Both the position numbers and the translations under genes were made by a program. The notes beneath the pieces were generated by a model. The model was not told the DNA's origin, did no database searches, and saw only the letters and a list, made by a program, of their open reading frames with translations. Of a DNA stretch of 64,000 nt, positions 37,094-44,580 are shown piece by piece; position 1 is the stretch's first letter, and each line of letters opens with the position of its first letter. The stretch comes from Microbaculum marinisediminis (GTDB taxonomy: Bacteria > Pseudomonadota > Alphaproteobacteria > Rhizobiales > Tepidamorphaceae), in the NCBI RefSeq assembly GCF_025397915.1, contig NZ_JALIDZ010000003.1, positions 535,002 to 599,001 of the forward strand, read 5' to 3'.

Positions 37094-37324
37094 TCAGCAG
37101 CACCGCGGTGCCGTAGCGTCATCCGTCTGTATGGGGGGACAGGGCACGTCGCCATAGGAGCAGAACACGCAGCAATCGCCGGGCCTGGGCCGCAGCAGGG
37201 CGTGACAGCCAGTGCATTCGTAGAAATACACGCAGGCGTTGTCCGGCATCTCCTCGGACTGCCGGTGCCCGCATTTCGGGCATGTGAGGGTCGAGGTGCG
37301 ATTCACCATCCCGGGCATTTTCAT
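37094..37324 (-). CDS. GDCCVxC-type cysteine-rich protein
   Basis: Protein of 76 residues with a CPKCGH zinc-ribbon-like pair near the N-terminus, then CTGC, then the core motif GDCCVFCSYGDVPCPPIQ, ending in RCC. I recognise this as the GDCCVxC family, in which some members have selenocysteine in place of one motif Cys. Here all are Cys (no in-frame TGA). Relatives often occur with mercury or heavy-metal genes, but none is adjacent here. The ATG at 37324 follows GAGG; two later Mets are possible starts. Confidence 0.8.
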   Translation of the reverse strand: MKMPGMVNRTSTLTCPKCGHRQSEEMPDNACVYFYECTGCHALLRPRPGDCCVFCSYGDVPCPPIQTDDATAPRCC

Positions 37325-37415
37325 CTTCGCCTCAGGCACACCGCCGTCCGAGCGAAATCGCTCGCGGGCGCGGCTGTGAAAGCCCAAGTCTAAGGCCGTA
37401 GTCTGAGGTTCTAGT

Positions 37416-38492
37416 CTACTGGCCCTGCGGGATCAGCGCCAGCACGCCCGGGGCAGCGGACGCCGCCGCGGTGTCGGCGGAGGTTCCCCAGGTGGCATCA
37501 AGCGCGCCCTGCGTGAACTTGCCGATCTGGCGGACGCTGCCCAGGGCCTTGCCGCCGCGCTCGGCGACGGACCAGATGATCGCGACGATCTGGCTGCCGC
37601 GCACCGGCGGAGCGACGGTGGCTTCGCCGCCGATCACGTAGTCGGCGTCCCGCTTGCTGGCGACGCGGGCGCCGCCGGCGGCTTCGAGTTGGCCTGACAG
37701 GGCGTAGGTCAGTGCCTTGGCGCCGTCGCCGGTCGCGCCGGCCACGCCCGACAGAAAGTAGGTGAAGCGCGGCGGCTCGGGCACGGCGGCGGAGTCCACC
37801 ATGGCGGTGGCCGCCGGATGGAGCGTGGCGGCGTCGGGAATGCGTCCGCCGCGTCCCGTCGCCATCGCCTGGGTCTTGGTCAGGCCGGCGCGGGTTCCCG
37901 CGGTCGGGGCTTCGGCGTAGGAGGAGCCGGCGCCGGGCGGCGACGGGTCGCTGGCTAGGGCCGTGGTGGGCGTGCCGCTATCGAGCCAGCTGCGCAATTC
38001 CTCGACCGTCTGGCGGGCCATTTTCTTCAGCGTCTCGTCCGGAATGGCCGACCAGGGATCGGGCAGGGCGGCGGGAACGGATTCGGTTCCCGCGATCCGG
38101 TGCACGCGGGTGCCCTCGGCGTTGAAGATGTCCCAGACGTAGCTGACGTCGGTCGTTCCGCCCCGGGCCACGGCATTGAAATAGCCCTTGATGCGGAACG
38201 TCACGTCGGGTTTGTCGCGGCCGATGATCGGCAGGTTGCTGGCGGCGGCGCCGGCGCCGAGTTCGGTTGCCAGCACCGTGGCGCGCTCCTCGGGAATGCC
38301 GACGACCGGCTCGAAGGCCAGTGCCGTCTTCGTGGCGGCCGGGGCCTGGCCGGCCGGCGGCGTCGCCTCCGCAGTCGGCGGTGTTCCGGTCGCCGGGCCG
38401 TTCGTCTGGCAGCCGCCGAGCAGGCCCGCGACGATCGCGAGGCTCAGCAATGCCGTCCGGCGAAATCCGGTTATTGATGCTACGGAAACCAT
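37416..38492 (-). CDS. Putative lipoprotein of unknown function
   Basis: Protein of 358 residues with a lipoprotein signal: a hydrophobic stretch (ALLSLAIVAGLLGGC) with the lipobox ending at Cys about 28, so it is probably anchored to the inner or outer membrane facing the periplasm. An Ala/Pro/Thr-rich linker follows. Two similar-sized domains come next, the first containing DVTFRIKGYFNAVARGG, the second DYVIGGEATVAPPVRG. Both share a K/Y-x-V-G-G-type edge, suggesting a repeated fold, perhaps with a disordered Gly/Pro segment between. No family was recognised. A short ribosome-binding site (AGGAAG) precedes the ATG. Confidence 0.82.
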   Translation of the reverse strand: MVSVASITGFRRTALLSLAIVAGLLGGCQTNGPATGTPPTAEATPPAGQAPAATKTALAFEPVVGIPEERATVLATELGAGAAASNLPIIGRDKPDVTFRIKGYFNAVARGGTTDVSYVWDIFNAEGTRVHRIAGTESVPAALPDPWSAIPDETLKKMARQTVEELRSWLDSGTPTTALASDPSPPGAGSSYAEAPTAGTRAGLTKTQAMATGRGGRIPDAATLHPAATAMVDSAAVPEPPRFTYFLSGVAGATGDGAKALTYALSGQLEAAGGARVASKRDADYVIGGEATVAPPVRGSQIVAIIWSVAERGGKALGSVRQIGKFTQGALDATWGTSADTAAASAAPGVLALIPQGQ

Positions 38493-38553
38493 CTTCCTGA
38501 CCGTCGACGCCTTGTCCGCGTATTACGGCCCCCGCCGCCTGCGGTTCGTATCG

Positions 38554-39705
38554 CTATTTGACGATGAGGTCCAGCGAGGCCTTGGACAACGGTTCGCCGC
38601 CCGATTCCGTCACCAGCGAGGTGCGGCCGAGGCACATGGCGATCCCGGTGTCGGAATCCATGATGATCATGTGCGCGAACATCACCATACCCTGTTCCAG
38701 AACCCAGGGGTTGCCGGCGTAGAACATCGGCCAGTCCATCCAGGACGGGGTGAATTTGGCGCCAAGCGAGTAGCCGCAGGCGGCCAGGCGATGCTGTTCG
38801 AGCCCGTGGGCGTCCATGACGCGGGCGTGGGCGTCGAAGACCTCGCCGGCGGTGCGGCCCGGGGCGATGGTTGCCTCGACCTCGCGCAATGCGTCCAGCG
38901 CGGCGGCGTGAAGCGCGACGTGCCGATCGCTCGCTGCGCCGATGCACACGGTGCGCATCAGGGCCGCGTGATAGTGGCGGTAGACGCCGGCCCATTCCAG
39001 CGTGATCTGGTCCTGCCGGTCGAGCGTGCGCCGGCCCGCCTTGTAGCGGCAGAGCAGAGCGTCGGCGCCGGAGCCGATGATGAACTCGTTGGCCGGATAG
39101 TCGCCGCCGCCGGCGAAGACCGCACCCTGCATGGCGGCCAGCACCGCGCCTTCGTCTGCGCCGGGCGCGATTTCGGTGAGGGCTGCGTCATAGGCGGCAT
39201 CGCCCAGTTCCGCCGCCTTGCGCACGTAGGCGATCTCTGCGGGTGACTTCACCGCGCGCAGGCGGGTGACGAGCCGGGAGGCGTCCTCGAGCGTGCAGAC
39301 GCCGTCCAGGGCAGCGTCGACGGCACGGCCGTTGGCGGCGACGAGGCCGTGGCTCTCATACTCGACGCCGAGCCGCTTGCCCCGGGCGCCGAGCGCGGCG
39401 AGCATGTCCTTGAGCTGCCCGGCGGGCGTCGCGCCGTCGGCGTCGGTCCAGATGCGGATGTCGGCGATGTTCGAGGTGTGCTGCGCCTGGCGCAGGTCGG
39501 CCGAGCGGGTCAAAAGCGCCGTCGTGCCGTCCGTGTCGACGTAAAGGCACTGGAAGAAGCAGAAGCCGAACGTGTCGTAGCCGGTCAGCCAGTACATCGA
39601 TTCCTGGGAGAACATCAGCAGGCCGTCGAGGCCGGCCGCCTCCAGCGCCGCATCGAGCCGCCGGCGGCGTGTCGCAAATTCCGCTTCGTCGAAATGCAGG
39701 GCCAT
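38554..39705 (-). CDS. M24-fold protein of the creatinase/ectoine-hydrolase (DoeA-like) type
   Basis: Protein of 383 residues with an N-terminal creatinase-N domain (about 1-130) and a C-terminal pita-bread fold. In metal aminopeptidases and prolidases the first two metal ligands lie in D-x-G-x..-D. Here the matching stretch is LEWAGVYRHYHAALMR, with Glu for the first Asp and Ala for the second, as in the metal-free creatinase/DoeA branch. GYSLGAKFTPSW is also like that branch. It probably hydrolyses a C-N bond in a small molecule rather than a peptide. No ectoine genes adjoin. Its ribosome-binding site (GGAGGAG) lies in a duplicated copy of the pgeF 3' end. Confidence 0.85.
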   Translation of the reverse strand: MALHFDEAEFATRRRRLDAALEAAGLDGLLMFSQESMYWLTGYDTFGFCFFQCLYVDTDGTTALLTRSADLRQAQHTSNIADIRIWTDADGATPAGQLKDMLAALGARGKRLGVEYESHGLVAANGRAVDAALDGVCTLEDASRLVTRLRAVKSPAEIAYVRKAAELGDAAYDAALTEIAPGADEGAVLAAMQGAVFAGGGDYPANEFIIGSGADALLCRYKAGRRTLDRQDQITLEWAGVYRHYHAALMRTVCIGAASDRHVALHAAALDALREVEATIAPGRTAGEVFDAHARVMDAHGLEQHRLAACGYSLGAKFTPSWMDWPMFYAGNPWVLEQGMVMFAHMIIMDSDTGIAMCLGRTSLVTESGGEPLSKASLDLIVK

Positions 39706-39710
39706 CGCCG

Positions 39711-39743
39711 CTCACTCCTCCAGCGCTCTCACTCCTCCAGCGC
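39711..39743 (-). repeat. 17-bp tandem duplication at the pgeF stop codon
   Basis: Plus-strand CTCACTCCTCCAGCGCT at 39711-39727 is repeated as CTCACTCCTCCAGCGC at 39728-39743. Read on the minus strand, each copy contains GCGCTGGAGGAGTGA, the final codons and stop of pgeF. The downstream copy supplies GGAGGAG, the ribosome-binding site of the M24-fold gene starting at 39705. Confidence 0.8.
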
Positions 39744-40508
39744 GATCGCGGCGATCAAACGCCCGTAGTCGGGCTCGCGGCGATGCGTGGTGCGGCGGAA
39801 GGAAAAGAACGTGTCCTCTTCGGCGTAGGTGCAGCGGCGCAGATCGACCACGGTGCCGACATCGGCGTGCCCCAGCCGGTCGGCGGCATAGGCCGGCAGG
39901 TCGAAATGCGGTTTACCCGCGTTGCCCCCGGCAGTCTCCGGTTCGGCGAAGTAGCGCGCGTTGGCGGGATCGGCGGCGAGGAAATTGTCGCGGAAGTCGT
40001 GGCCGACCTCGTAGTTGGCCTGCGAGATCGTGGGTCCGATCACGGCGACGATGCGCTCGCGCCGGGCGCCGAGCCGCTCCATCGCCGCAACGGTCGATTC
40101 GAGCACCCCGGCGAGCGCGCCGCGCCAGCCGGCATGGGCGCCGCCGACGACCTTCGCGATAGGATCGGCGAACAGGACCGGCGTGCAGTCGGCCGTCGAG
40201 ATGCCGAGCGCCAGCCTCGGCACCGCCGTGACGACGGCGTCGGCTTCGGGGCGGTCGTCTTCGGCCCAGGGCCTGTCGACGACCAGCGCGACGTCGGAAT
40301 GATACTGCCAGGGCGTCACCAGTCGGTCGCGGGAGACCCCCATCGCATCGGCGACGCGGCCCCGGTTCTCGTGAACGCGGGCGGGATCGTCCTTCGAGCC
40401 AAGGCCGATATTGAGGCTTCCGTAGACGCCTTCCGAGACGCCGCCGTGGCGGGTGAAGAAGCCGTGGCGGATGCCCGGCAGGGCGAGGGCGCCAGCTTCA
40501 ATCTTCAT
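39729..40508 (-). CDS. pgeF: Peptidoglycan editing factor/purine nucleoside phosphorylase (laccase domain)
   Basis: Multicopper-oxidase-like (YfiH/PgeF) protein of 259 residues. It has the conserved metal-site motifs HGGVSEGVYGSLNIG, STADCTPVLFAD and GGAHAGWRGALAG, and the Cys ligand in DLRRCTY. Relatives either edit muropeptides or act as purine nucleoside phosphorylases. The start ATG is 40508; a TTG at 40517 lies in a tandem repeat and is less likely. It follows midA by 186 bases, and both 5' and 3' ends sit in short repeats. Confidence 0.93.
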   Translation of the reverse strand: MKIEAGALALPGIRHGFFTRHGGVSEGVYGSLNIGLGSKDDPARVHENRGRVADAMGVSRDRLVTPWQYHSDVALVVDRPWAEDDRPEADAVVTAVPRLALGISTADCTPVLFADPIAKVVGGAHAGWRGALAGVLESTVAAMERLGARRERIVAVIGPTISQANYEVGHDFRDNFLAADPANARYFAEPETAGGNAGKPHFDLPAYAADRLGHADVGTVVDLRRCTYAEEDTFFSFRRTTHRREPDYGRLIAAIALEE

Positions 40509-40563
40509 GGGCGTCAATCTTCATGGGGGCGATCTTCAGGGGCGTCGATCTTCAGGGGCCGCG
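40501..40563 (-). repeat. Four ~16-bp repeats at the pgeF start
   Basis: The unit ATCTTCATGGGCGTCA (plus strand) is repeated at 40501, 40517, 40532 and 40548, with small changes (ATGGGGGCG, AGGGGCGTCG, AGGGGCCGCG). On the minus strand, each copy carries a GAAGAT stretch, and two carry ATGAAGAT, so the pgeF start codon region appears more than once. The extra ATG copy (start at 40524) is out of frame with pgeF. Confidence 0.75.
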
Positions 40564-40694
40564 ATGTTGCTGTCGAATGCGGCGCGGTCATGGCGTTCCG
40601 GTACGGCAGGGACGGTGGCGCGAAGCCGGGGGCGTGTCAAACGCCCGGCACGTCCTGACGTGTTTCCTGTCATTTTTCCTGCGGGGGGAGCGGA

Positions 40695-41774
40695 TCACCG
40701 ATCCTCGTATGGTGGCGGCGGCGCCATTCCCGGCGAGGCGAGGGCCAGCACCTTGAACAGGGTGCCCATGGCGCCGGCGCCGGTGAGGCGCTCGAGCGCG
40801 AGCGTGAGGTCTTGGGCCGCGGCGCCCGACGCGCGCAGCCGCTCGGCGCGCAGGCCGATGCCGAGCGCGGACAGGAACGAGCCCTGGGTGATCGGCCCGA
40901 AGGCGGCCGCACCCGTCGCCGTCGCGGCTTTTGCGAGCGCGGCGAAGTCGACATGGGCGGTCAGGTCGGCCTCGCCGGGGGCGTCCAGCGGGTCGGCGAA
41001 CGTCTTGCCGCGCAGGGCCTGCAGGCTGTCGCCGTGGGCGGGCTCGCGATAGCCGTAGTCGACGATCAGGGCGAGGCCGGGATCGGTCGCGAGCCGTGCG
41101 CCGATCCTGCCGGCGATGTCGCTGGCGGCGGGGCAGTCCTCCAGGACCGTTCCCTCGGCGGCGTCGCGCAGGCCGTCAGGAATGTCTTCGGCGGGAACGG
41201 CGGGACCGTCGACGAAGGCGAGCTTGTCGCCGGGGCCGATGGCGACCATCACGTCGCGCCATTCGCCGCCGCGCATGACGCGCTGACGGATCGGCAGGGC
41301 GTCGAAGAACTCGTTGGCGACCAGCAGCATCGGTCCGGCAGGCACCGTGTCGATCGAATCGTGCCAGGTGGCGGAGACCCCGGCTTCGTTCAGGCGATAC
41401 GCCTGGGCGGCGCGCAGGCGCGGGCTGGTCTCGACCAGATGGATGTCGACGGCCTCGATTAACGCGGGCAGCACCTTGAAGGTGCGCAGCATGTCGAGCA
41501 TCAGCGTCGCCCGGCCCGGTCCCAGCTCTACCAGCCGGACGGGGGCGGGCGAACCCATCGCCTGCCAGCCGTGGGCAAGCACCGCGCCGACGATCTCGCC
41601 GAACATCTGGCTCACCTCGGGGGCGGTGGTGAAGTCGCCGGCGGCGCCGATCGCCGGCTTCGCCATGTAGTAGCCGTGTTCGGGATGGCCGAGGCAGAGC
41701 GCCATGTAGCGCTCCAGCGGCAGCGGGCCGGCTTTCGCGATCTCCGCGCGGATGAGCGCCTCGAGCGCGTTCAT
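40695..41774 (-). CDS. MidA/NDUFAF7-like SAM-dependent methyltransferase
   Basis: Protein of 359 residues of the MidA family (formerly DUF185); in mitochondria the homologue methylates a complex I subunit. The SAM-binding core is [19 protein letters not shown], preceded by [15 protein letters not shown] and followed by [12 protein letters not shown]. The start overlaps the lgt stop (ATGA), giving the lgt-midA-pgeF order typical of alphaproteobacteria. Role in complex I assembly is inferred from the mitochondrial homologue. Confidence 0.93.
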   Translation of the reverse strand: MNALEALIRAEIAKAGPLPLERYMALCLGHPEHGYYMAKPAIGAAGDFTTAPEVSQMFGEIVGAVLAHGWQAMGSPAPVRLVELGPGRATLMLDMLRTFKVLPALIEAVDIHLVETSPRLRAAQAYRLNEAGVSATWHDSIDTVPAGPMLLVANEFFDALPIRQRVMRGGEWRDVMVAIGPGDKLAFVDGPAVPAEDIPDGLRDAAEGTVLEDCPAASDIAGRIGARLATDPGLALIVDYGYREPAHGDSLQALRGKTFADPLDAPGEADLTAHVDFAALAKAATATGAAAFGPITQGSFLSALGIGLRAERLRASGAAAQDLTLALERLTGAGAMGTLFKVLALASPGMAPPPPYEDR

Positions 41775-42595
41775 GCCGTGCGCTTGGGCCGCATCAGGGC
41801 GAAGGCGATGATGGCGAGGCCGATCAGCACCATCGGCAGGGACAGGAGCATGCCCATCGTGAGCCCGCCCCACAGGAAGCCGATATGGGCGTCGGGCATG
41901 CGGAACTGCTCGCCGATGATGCGGGCGATGCCGTAGCCGGCCAGGAAGGTGCCGGTCGTCAGCCACGGGCGGTTCAGGCTCTCGAAGCGATGGGTCAGAA
42001 TCCGGAGCACCAGGAACAGGATCAGCCCTTCCATCAGCGCCTGGTAGAGCTGGCTGGGGTGGCGCGGCTCGGGGCCGGCGAGCGGGAATACCATCGCCCA
42101 GGGCACGTCGGCCGGCCGGCCCCAGAGCTCGCCGTTGATGAAATTGGCGATGCGGCCGAGCATCAGGCCGATGGGCGTCGCCGCCGCCGAGATGTCGGCC
42201 ATCGCCGAGACTGGGCGGCCGCGCCACCACGCGAAGACCAGCACCGCGAGCACGACGCCGAGAAAGCCGCCGTGGAACGACATGCCGCCGGCCCATACCT
42301 GCAGGATCTCGGCAGGATGGGCGATGAAATAGGCCGGGTTGTAGAACAGCACGTAGCCGAGGCGGCCGCCGAGGACGACGCCGAGGGTGATCCACAGGAT
42401 GAGGTCGTCGACGTCGCGCTTCTCCAGTGGCGAGGTGCCGCCCCAAAGACGCGCGTTGGAGACCAGGCGGAGCATGTACCACCAGGCAAACAGGATGCCG
42501 GCAACATAGGAGAGCGCGTACCAGCGGATGGCGAAGGGACCGAGCTCGATGGCAATGGGATCGATCGCCGGAAAGGGCAGGACGAATAAGGACAT
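41771..42595 (-). CDS. lgt: Phosphatidylglycerol--prolipoprotein diacylglyceryl transferase
   Basis: First enzyme of lipoprotein maturation, adding diacylglycerol to the lipobox Cys; 274 residues with about seven membrane helices. Motifs: [35 protein letters not shown] and [12 protein letters not shown], which carry the conserved His and Arg residues of the family. The ATG follows GGAGG. First gene of the lgt-midA-pgeF run; the lipoprotein encoded at 37416 is one likely client. Confidence 0.96.
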   Translation of the reverse strand: MSLFVLPFPAIDPIAIELGPFAIRWYALSYVAGILFAWWYMLRLVSNARLWGGTSPLEKRDVDDLILWITLGVVLGGRLGYVLFYNPAYFIAHPAEILQVWAGGMSFHGGFLGVVLAVLVFAWWRGRPVSAMADISAAATPIGLMLGRIANFINGELWGRPADVPWAMVFPLAGPEPRHPSQLYQALMEGLILFLVLRILTHRFESLNRPWLTTGTFLAGYGIARIIGEQFRMPDAHIGFLWGGLTMGMLLSLPMVLIGLAIIAFALMRPKRTA

Positions 42596-43042
42596 CTGGG
42601 CCTCCGGCGGCTTGTTGCGCCGGGCTTCGGGCCCGGCCGAGCGCGATCAAACGGGTGCCTGAGCTTTAGGGGCGCGCGCACGGCGAGGCAAGGGCATGGG
42701 CGGGAGATCCACGGCACCCTGCGGGAAAGCGATCGGGCAAACAGCGCCTGTCGGCCGGAGCGGTGCATGCGTTTCCCGTTTGCCTCTGCGTAAAAAATCC
42801 GCAGCCAACGAAAGAAGTTCGTAACTTTCGTTTTGGGACATGCCTTGCGGATGCCGCATTGCGCTGCCATACGACATACGCCGGTACGGCCCGCGGTGGG
42901 GCGTACCCTCAGGATTTCGGTCAGGACTGTCCTCCTAGGGGGGTGAATGGTTACCTATCCCGAATGTCTGAGATTGTCGGGCCGGACGTCGCGGCCCGGG
43001 TCTTTGGTTTGAATTCGACGGAATTCGGGACAGGAGTTTCCC
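42596..43042. other. Intergenic region and cold-shock gene leader
   Basis: A 447-bp divergent gap between lgt and the cold-shock gene. It contains two hairpins: CTGCG/CGCAG (42786-42804) and AACGAAAG/CTTTCGTT (42807-42832, then TT). Between 42840 and 43042 is a long potential leader of the cold-shock mRNA, ending in AGGAG before the ATG. I see no supported small gene and no clear promoter hexamers. Long cold-shock leaders often fold to regulate translation with temperature. Confidence 0.5.
42807..42834 (+). terminator. Hairpin with short T run (possible terminator or leader structure)
   Basis: AACGAAAG (42807-42814) and CTTTCGTT (42825-42832) pair with a 10-base loop and are followed by TT. 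Inner GTT/AAC bases can extend the stem with a small bulge. It sits 208 bases upstream of the cold-shock start. Read on the minus strand, the 3' arm is also T-rich, so direction is open. Confidence 0.4.
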
Positions 43043-43255
43043 ATGCGCCAAAATGGCACCGTGAAGTTCTTCAATCATTCGCGCGGCTTCGGGTTCATCA
43101 CGCCGGACGAGGGCGGCAAGGACGTCTTCGTGCACATCACTGCACTCGAGCGTTCCGGTCTGCCGGCCCTCGACGAAGGCACCAAGGTGAGCTTCGAAAT
43201 CGAGGAAGATCGGCGCGGTCGTGGGCCCCAGGCCGTCGGCATCGAGCTGGCCTAA
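43043..43255 (+). CDS. Cold-shock protein, CspA family
   Basis: Single cold-shock domain of 70 residues that binds single-stranded RNA. RNP1 is SRGFGFITP (about 13-21) and RNP2 is VFVHITAL. The N-terminus MRQNGTVKFF is typical of alphaproteobacterial Csp proteins. The ATG follows AGGAG, and a strong hairpin follows the stop. Whether it is cold-induced or constitutive cannot be told from the sequence. Confidence 0.96.
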   Translation: MRQNGTVKFFNHSRGFGFITPDEGGKDVFVHITALERSGLPALDEGTKVSFEIEEDRRGRGPQAVGIELA

Positions 43256-43285
43256 TCGCTTCCAGCGATCAAAGAAATACCGCAG

Positions 43286-43309
43286 CGCCGCCGGAGTAAT
43301 CCGGCGGCG
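43286..43309 (+). terminator. Hairpin after the cold-shock gene
   Basis: Perfect 10-bp stem (CGCCGCCGGA at 43286-43295, TCCGGCGGCG at 43300-43309) with a GTAA loop, 31 bases after the stop codon. There is no real T tract (TTCG follows), so it is an RNA 3'-end stem or a weak terminator. Confidence 0.65.
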
Positions 43310-43425
43310 TTCGCGTTGATGGGCGCAACTCAAGACGTATTAGCCGGGCTTCGGCCGTCGTCTTGAACTCCGGCATCGGTGTGCCCATTGTCTGTAGAGC
43401 GAATCGACAACAGGGAGTCGGGCGC

Positions 43426-43794
43426 ATGGCGCTCGAAACCAGCATGGTGCAGTCCAGCAATCGCATCCTCGACGAGTTCGCGCGTTTCATGACCGACGCG
43501 GCGGGCGTCGCCAAGGGCGTTCGCTCGGAAGTGGAGACCGTCGTGCGCACCCAGGCCGAGAAGGTGCTGCGGGACCTCGACGTGGTCCAGCGCGAGGAGT
43601 TCGAAGCCGTCAAGGCGATGGCAACCAAGGCGCGCGAGGAAAACGAGGCGCTGAAGAGCCGTATCGCCGCGCTGGAGAGTGCGGCCGGCATCGAGACACC
43701 GGCGGCGGCGCCGAAGAAGGCCGCCCCCCGGAAGACGACGGCGCGCAAACCGGCATCAACAAGAAAATCGCCCGCAGCGAAAACCAAGGAGTGA
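43426..43794 (+). CDS. UbiK-family accessory factor (BMFP/DUF526)
   Basis: Protein of 122 residues. The core (about 5-85) is a predicted amphipathic coiled coil of the UbiK/YqiC type (VQSSNRILDEFARFMTDAAG, then ALKSRIAALE). UbiK helps organise the ubiquinone-synthesis complex at the membrane. A Lys/Ala/Pro-rich tail (about 86-122) resembles an extension in alphaproteobacterial members. The ATG at 43426 follows AGGGAG; a longer in-frame upstream extension is not supported. It stands between the cold-shock gene and a possible small RNA. Confidence 0.85.
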   Translation: MALETSMVQSSNRILDEFARFMTDAAGVAKGVRSEVETVVRTQAEKVLRDLDVVQREEFEAVKAMATKAREENEALKSRIAALESAAGIETPAAAPKKAAPRKTTARKPASTRKSPAAKTKE

Positions 43795-43894
43795 GGCGGG
43801 TTGGCACAATTCGCGACGGGTCTATGGCGCCATCGTTAACAGAGCGTTAACGGAAAACATCCATAACAAGTAGCCGACCCTGTTCTGGCCACGA

Positions 43895-44016
43895 TATATT
43901 GGCCCTATGCCGCGATTCGCCTCTGTGCCGCGACGATACGCCCGACGGGAAGTGGCCCCGGAACAAGCCTCTTTGCCCGATCACCAGGCCGGCCTTTGCC
44001 GGCCCGTTTTTGTTTC
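43895..44016 (+). ncRNA. Possible small RNA between ubiK-like gene and ybjN-like gene
   Basis: The 285-bp gap after the ubiK-like gene has a -10-like TATATT at 43895-43900 and ends with an intrinsic terminator at 43987-44014. The terminator is too far (over 190 bases) from the ubiK-like stop to be its obvious end, so a transcript of about 105 nt starting near 43907 is possible. No -35 match, open frame or known RNA family was recognised; it could equally be a 3' leader remnant. Confidence 0.3.
43987..44014 (+). terminator. Rho-independent terminator
   Basis: Stem GGCCGGC/GCCGGCC (43987-43993 and 43998-44004) with a CTTT loop, followed by CG and a T-rich run (44007-44011, then G and TTT). It is a clear intrinsic terminator, the end of either the ubiK-like transcript or a separate small RNA. 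The YbjN-like gene starts 66 bases later. Confidence 0.88.
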
Positions 44017-44079
44017 TCCCGGACCGATGGCAGCCGGTCCGGTTGCTCCGCCCACGCCCAACGACCGAGAGGACAGGCC

Positions 44080-44580
44080 ATGACACTCGTCGTCGATTAC
44101 GGCACCGAACGCCTGATCAACCCCGTCGATACGATAGAGCAGATCGCGGCGCTCAACGACTGGTCCTTCGACCGGTCGGGCGATCACGAGATTACCATTT
44201 CGGTCACCGGCAACTGGACCGACTATCACATCTCCTTCACCTGGATGGACGATCTGGAGGCGCTGCATCTTGCCTGCGCCTTCGATCTGAAGGTTCCCGA
44301 CGCGCGCCGGCGCGAGGTGATGGACCTGATGGCGCGCATCAACGAGCAGCTCTGGATCGGACATTTCGACCTGTGGGCGCAGGAAGGCGTGGTGATTTTC
44401 CGCCACGCGCTGCCGCTGGTGGGAACCGAGACGAGCCCGCGCCAGTGCGAGGCGCTGCTGGATGCCGCGGTCGACACCTGCGAGCGCTACTTCCAGGCCT
44501 ATCAGTTCGTCGTCTGGGCCGGCAAAACCGCCAATGAGGCGATCGAATCCGCCCTGTTCGAGATCGCGGGGCACGCGTGA
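44080..44580 (+). CDS. YbjN-domain protein
   Basis: Protein of 166 residues of the YbjN family, which has a fold like type III secretion chaperones and is linked in E. coli to stress and motility control. Conserved stretches are NDWSFDRSGDHEITISV, LACAFDLKVPDARR and RINEQLWIGHFDLW. No enzyme motif is visible. The ATG at 44080 follows GAGAGGACAGG; a 28-residue in-frame upstream extension crosses the terminator region and is rejected. It overlaps proC by four bases (GTGA), so the two are cotranslated. Confidence 0.9.
   Translation: MTLVVDYGTERLINPVDTIEQIAALNDWSFDRSGDHEITISVTGNWTDYHISFTWMDDLEALHLACAFDLKVPDARRREVMDLMARINEQLWIGHFDLWAQEGVVIFRHALPLVGTETSPRQCEALLDAAVDTCERYFQAYQFVVWAGKTANEAIESALFEIAGHA

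Noticed and set aside
37094..37324. Possible in-frame selenocysteine TGA in the GDCCVxC gene
   Set aside because: The frame has Cys codons at all motif positions and no internal TGA.
43996..44079. In-frame N-terminal extension of the YbjN-like gene
   Set aside because: It would start inside the terminator stem; the ATG at 44080 has a proper ribosome-binding site.
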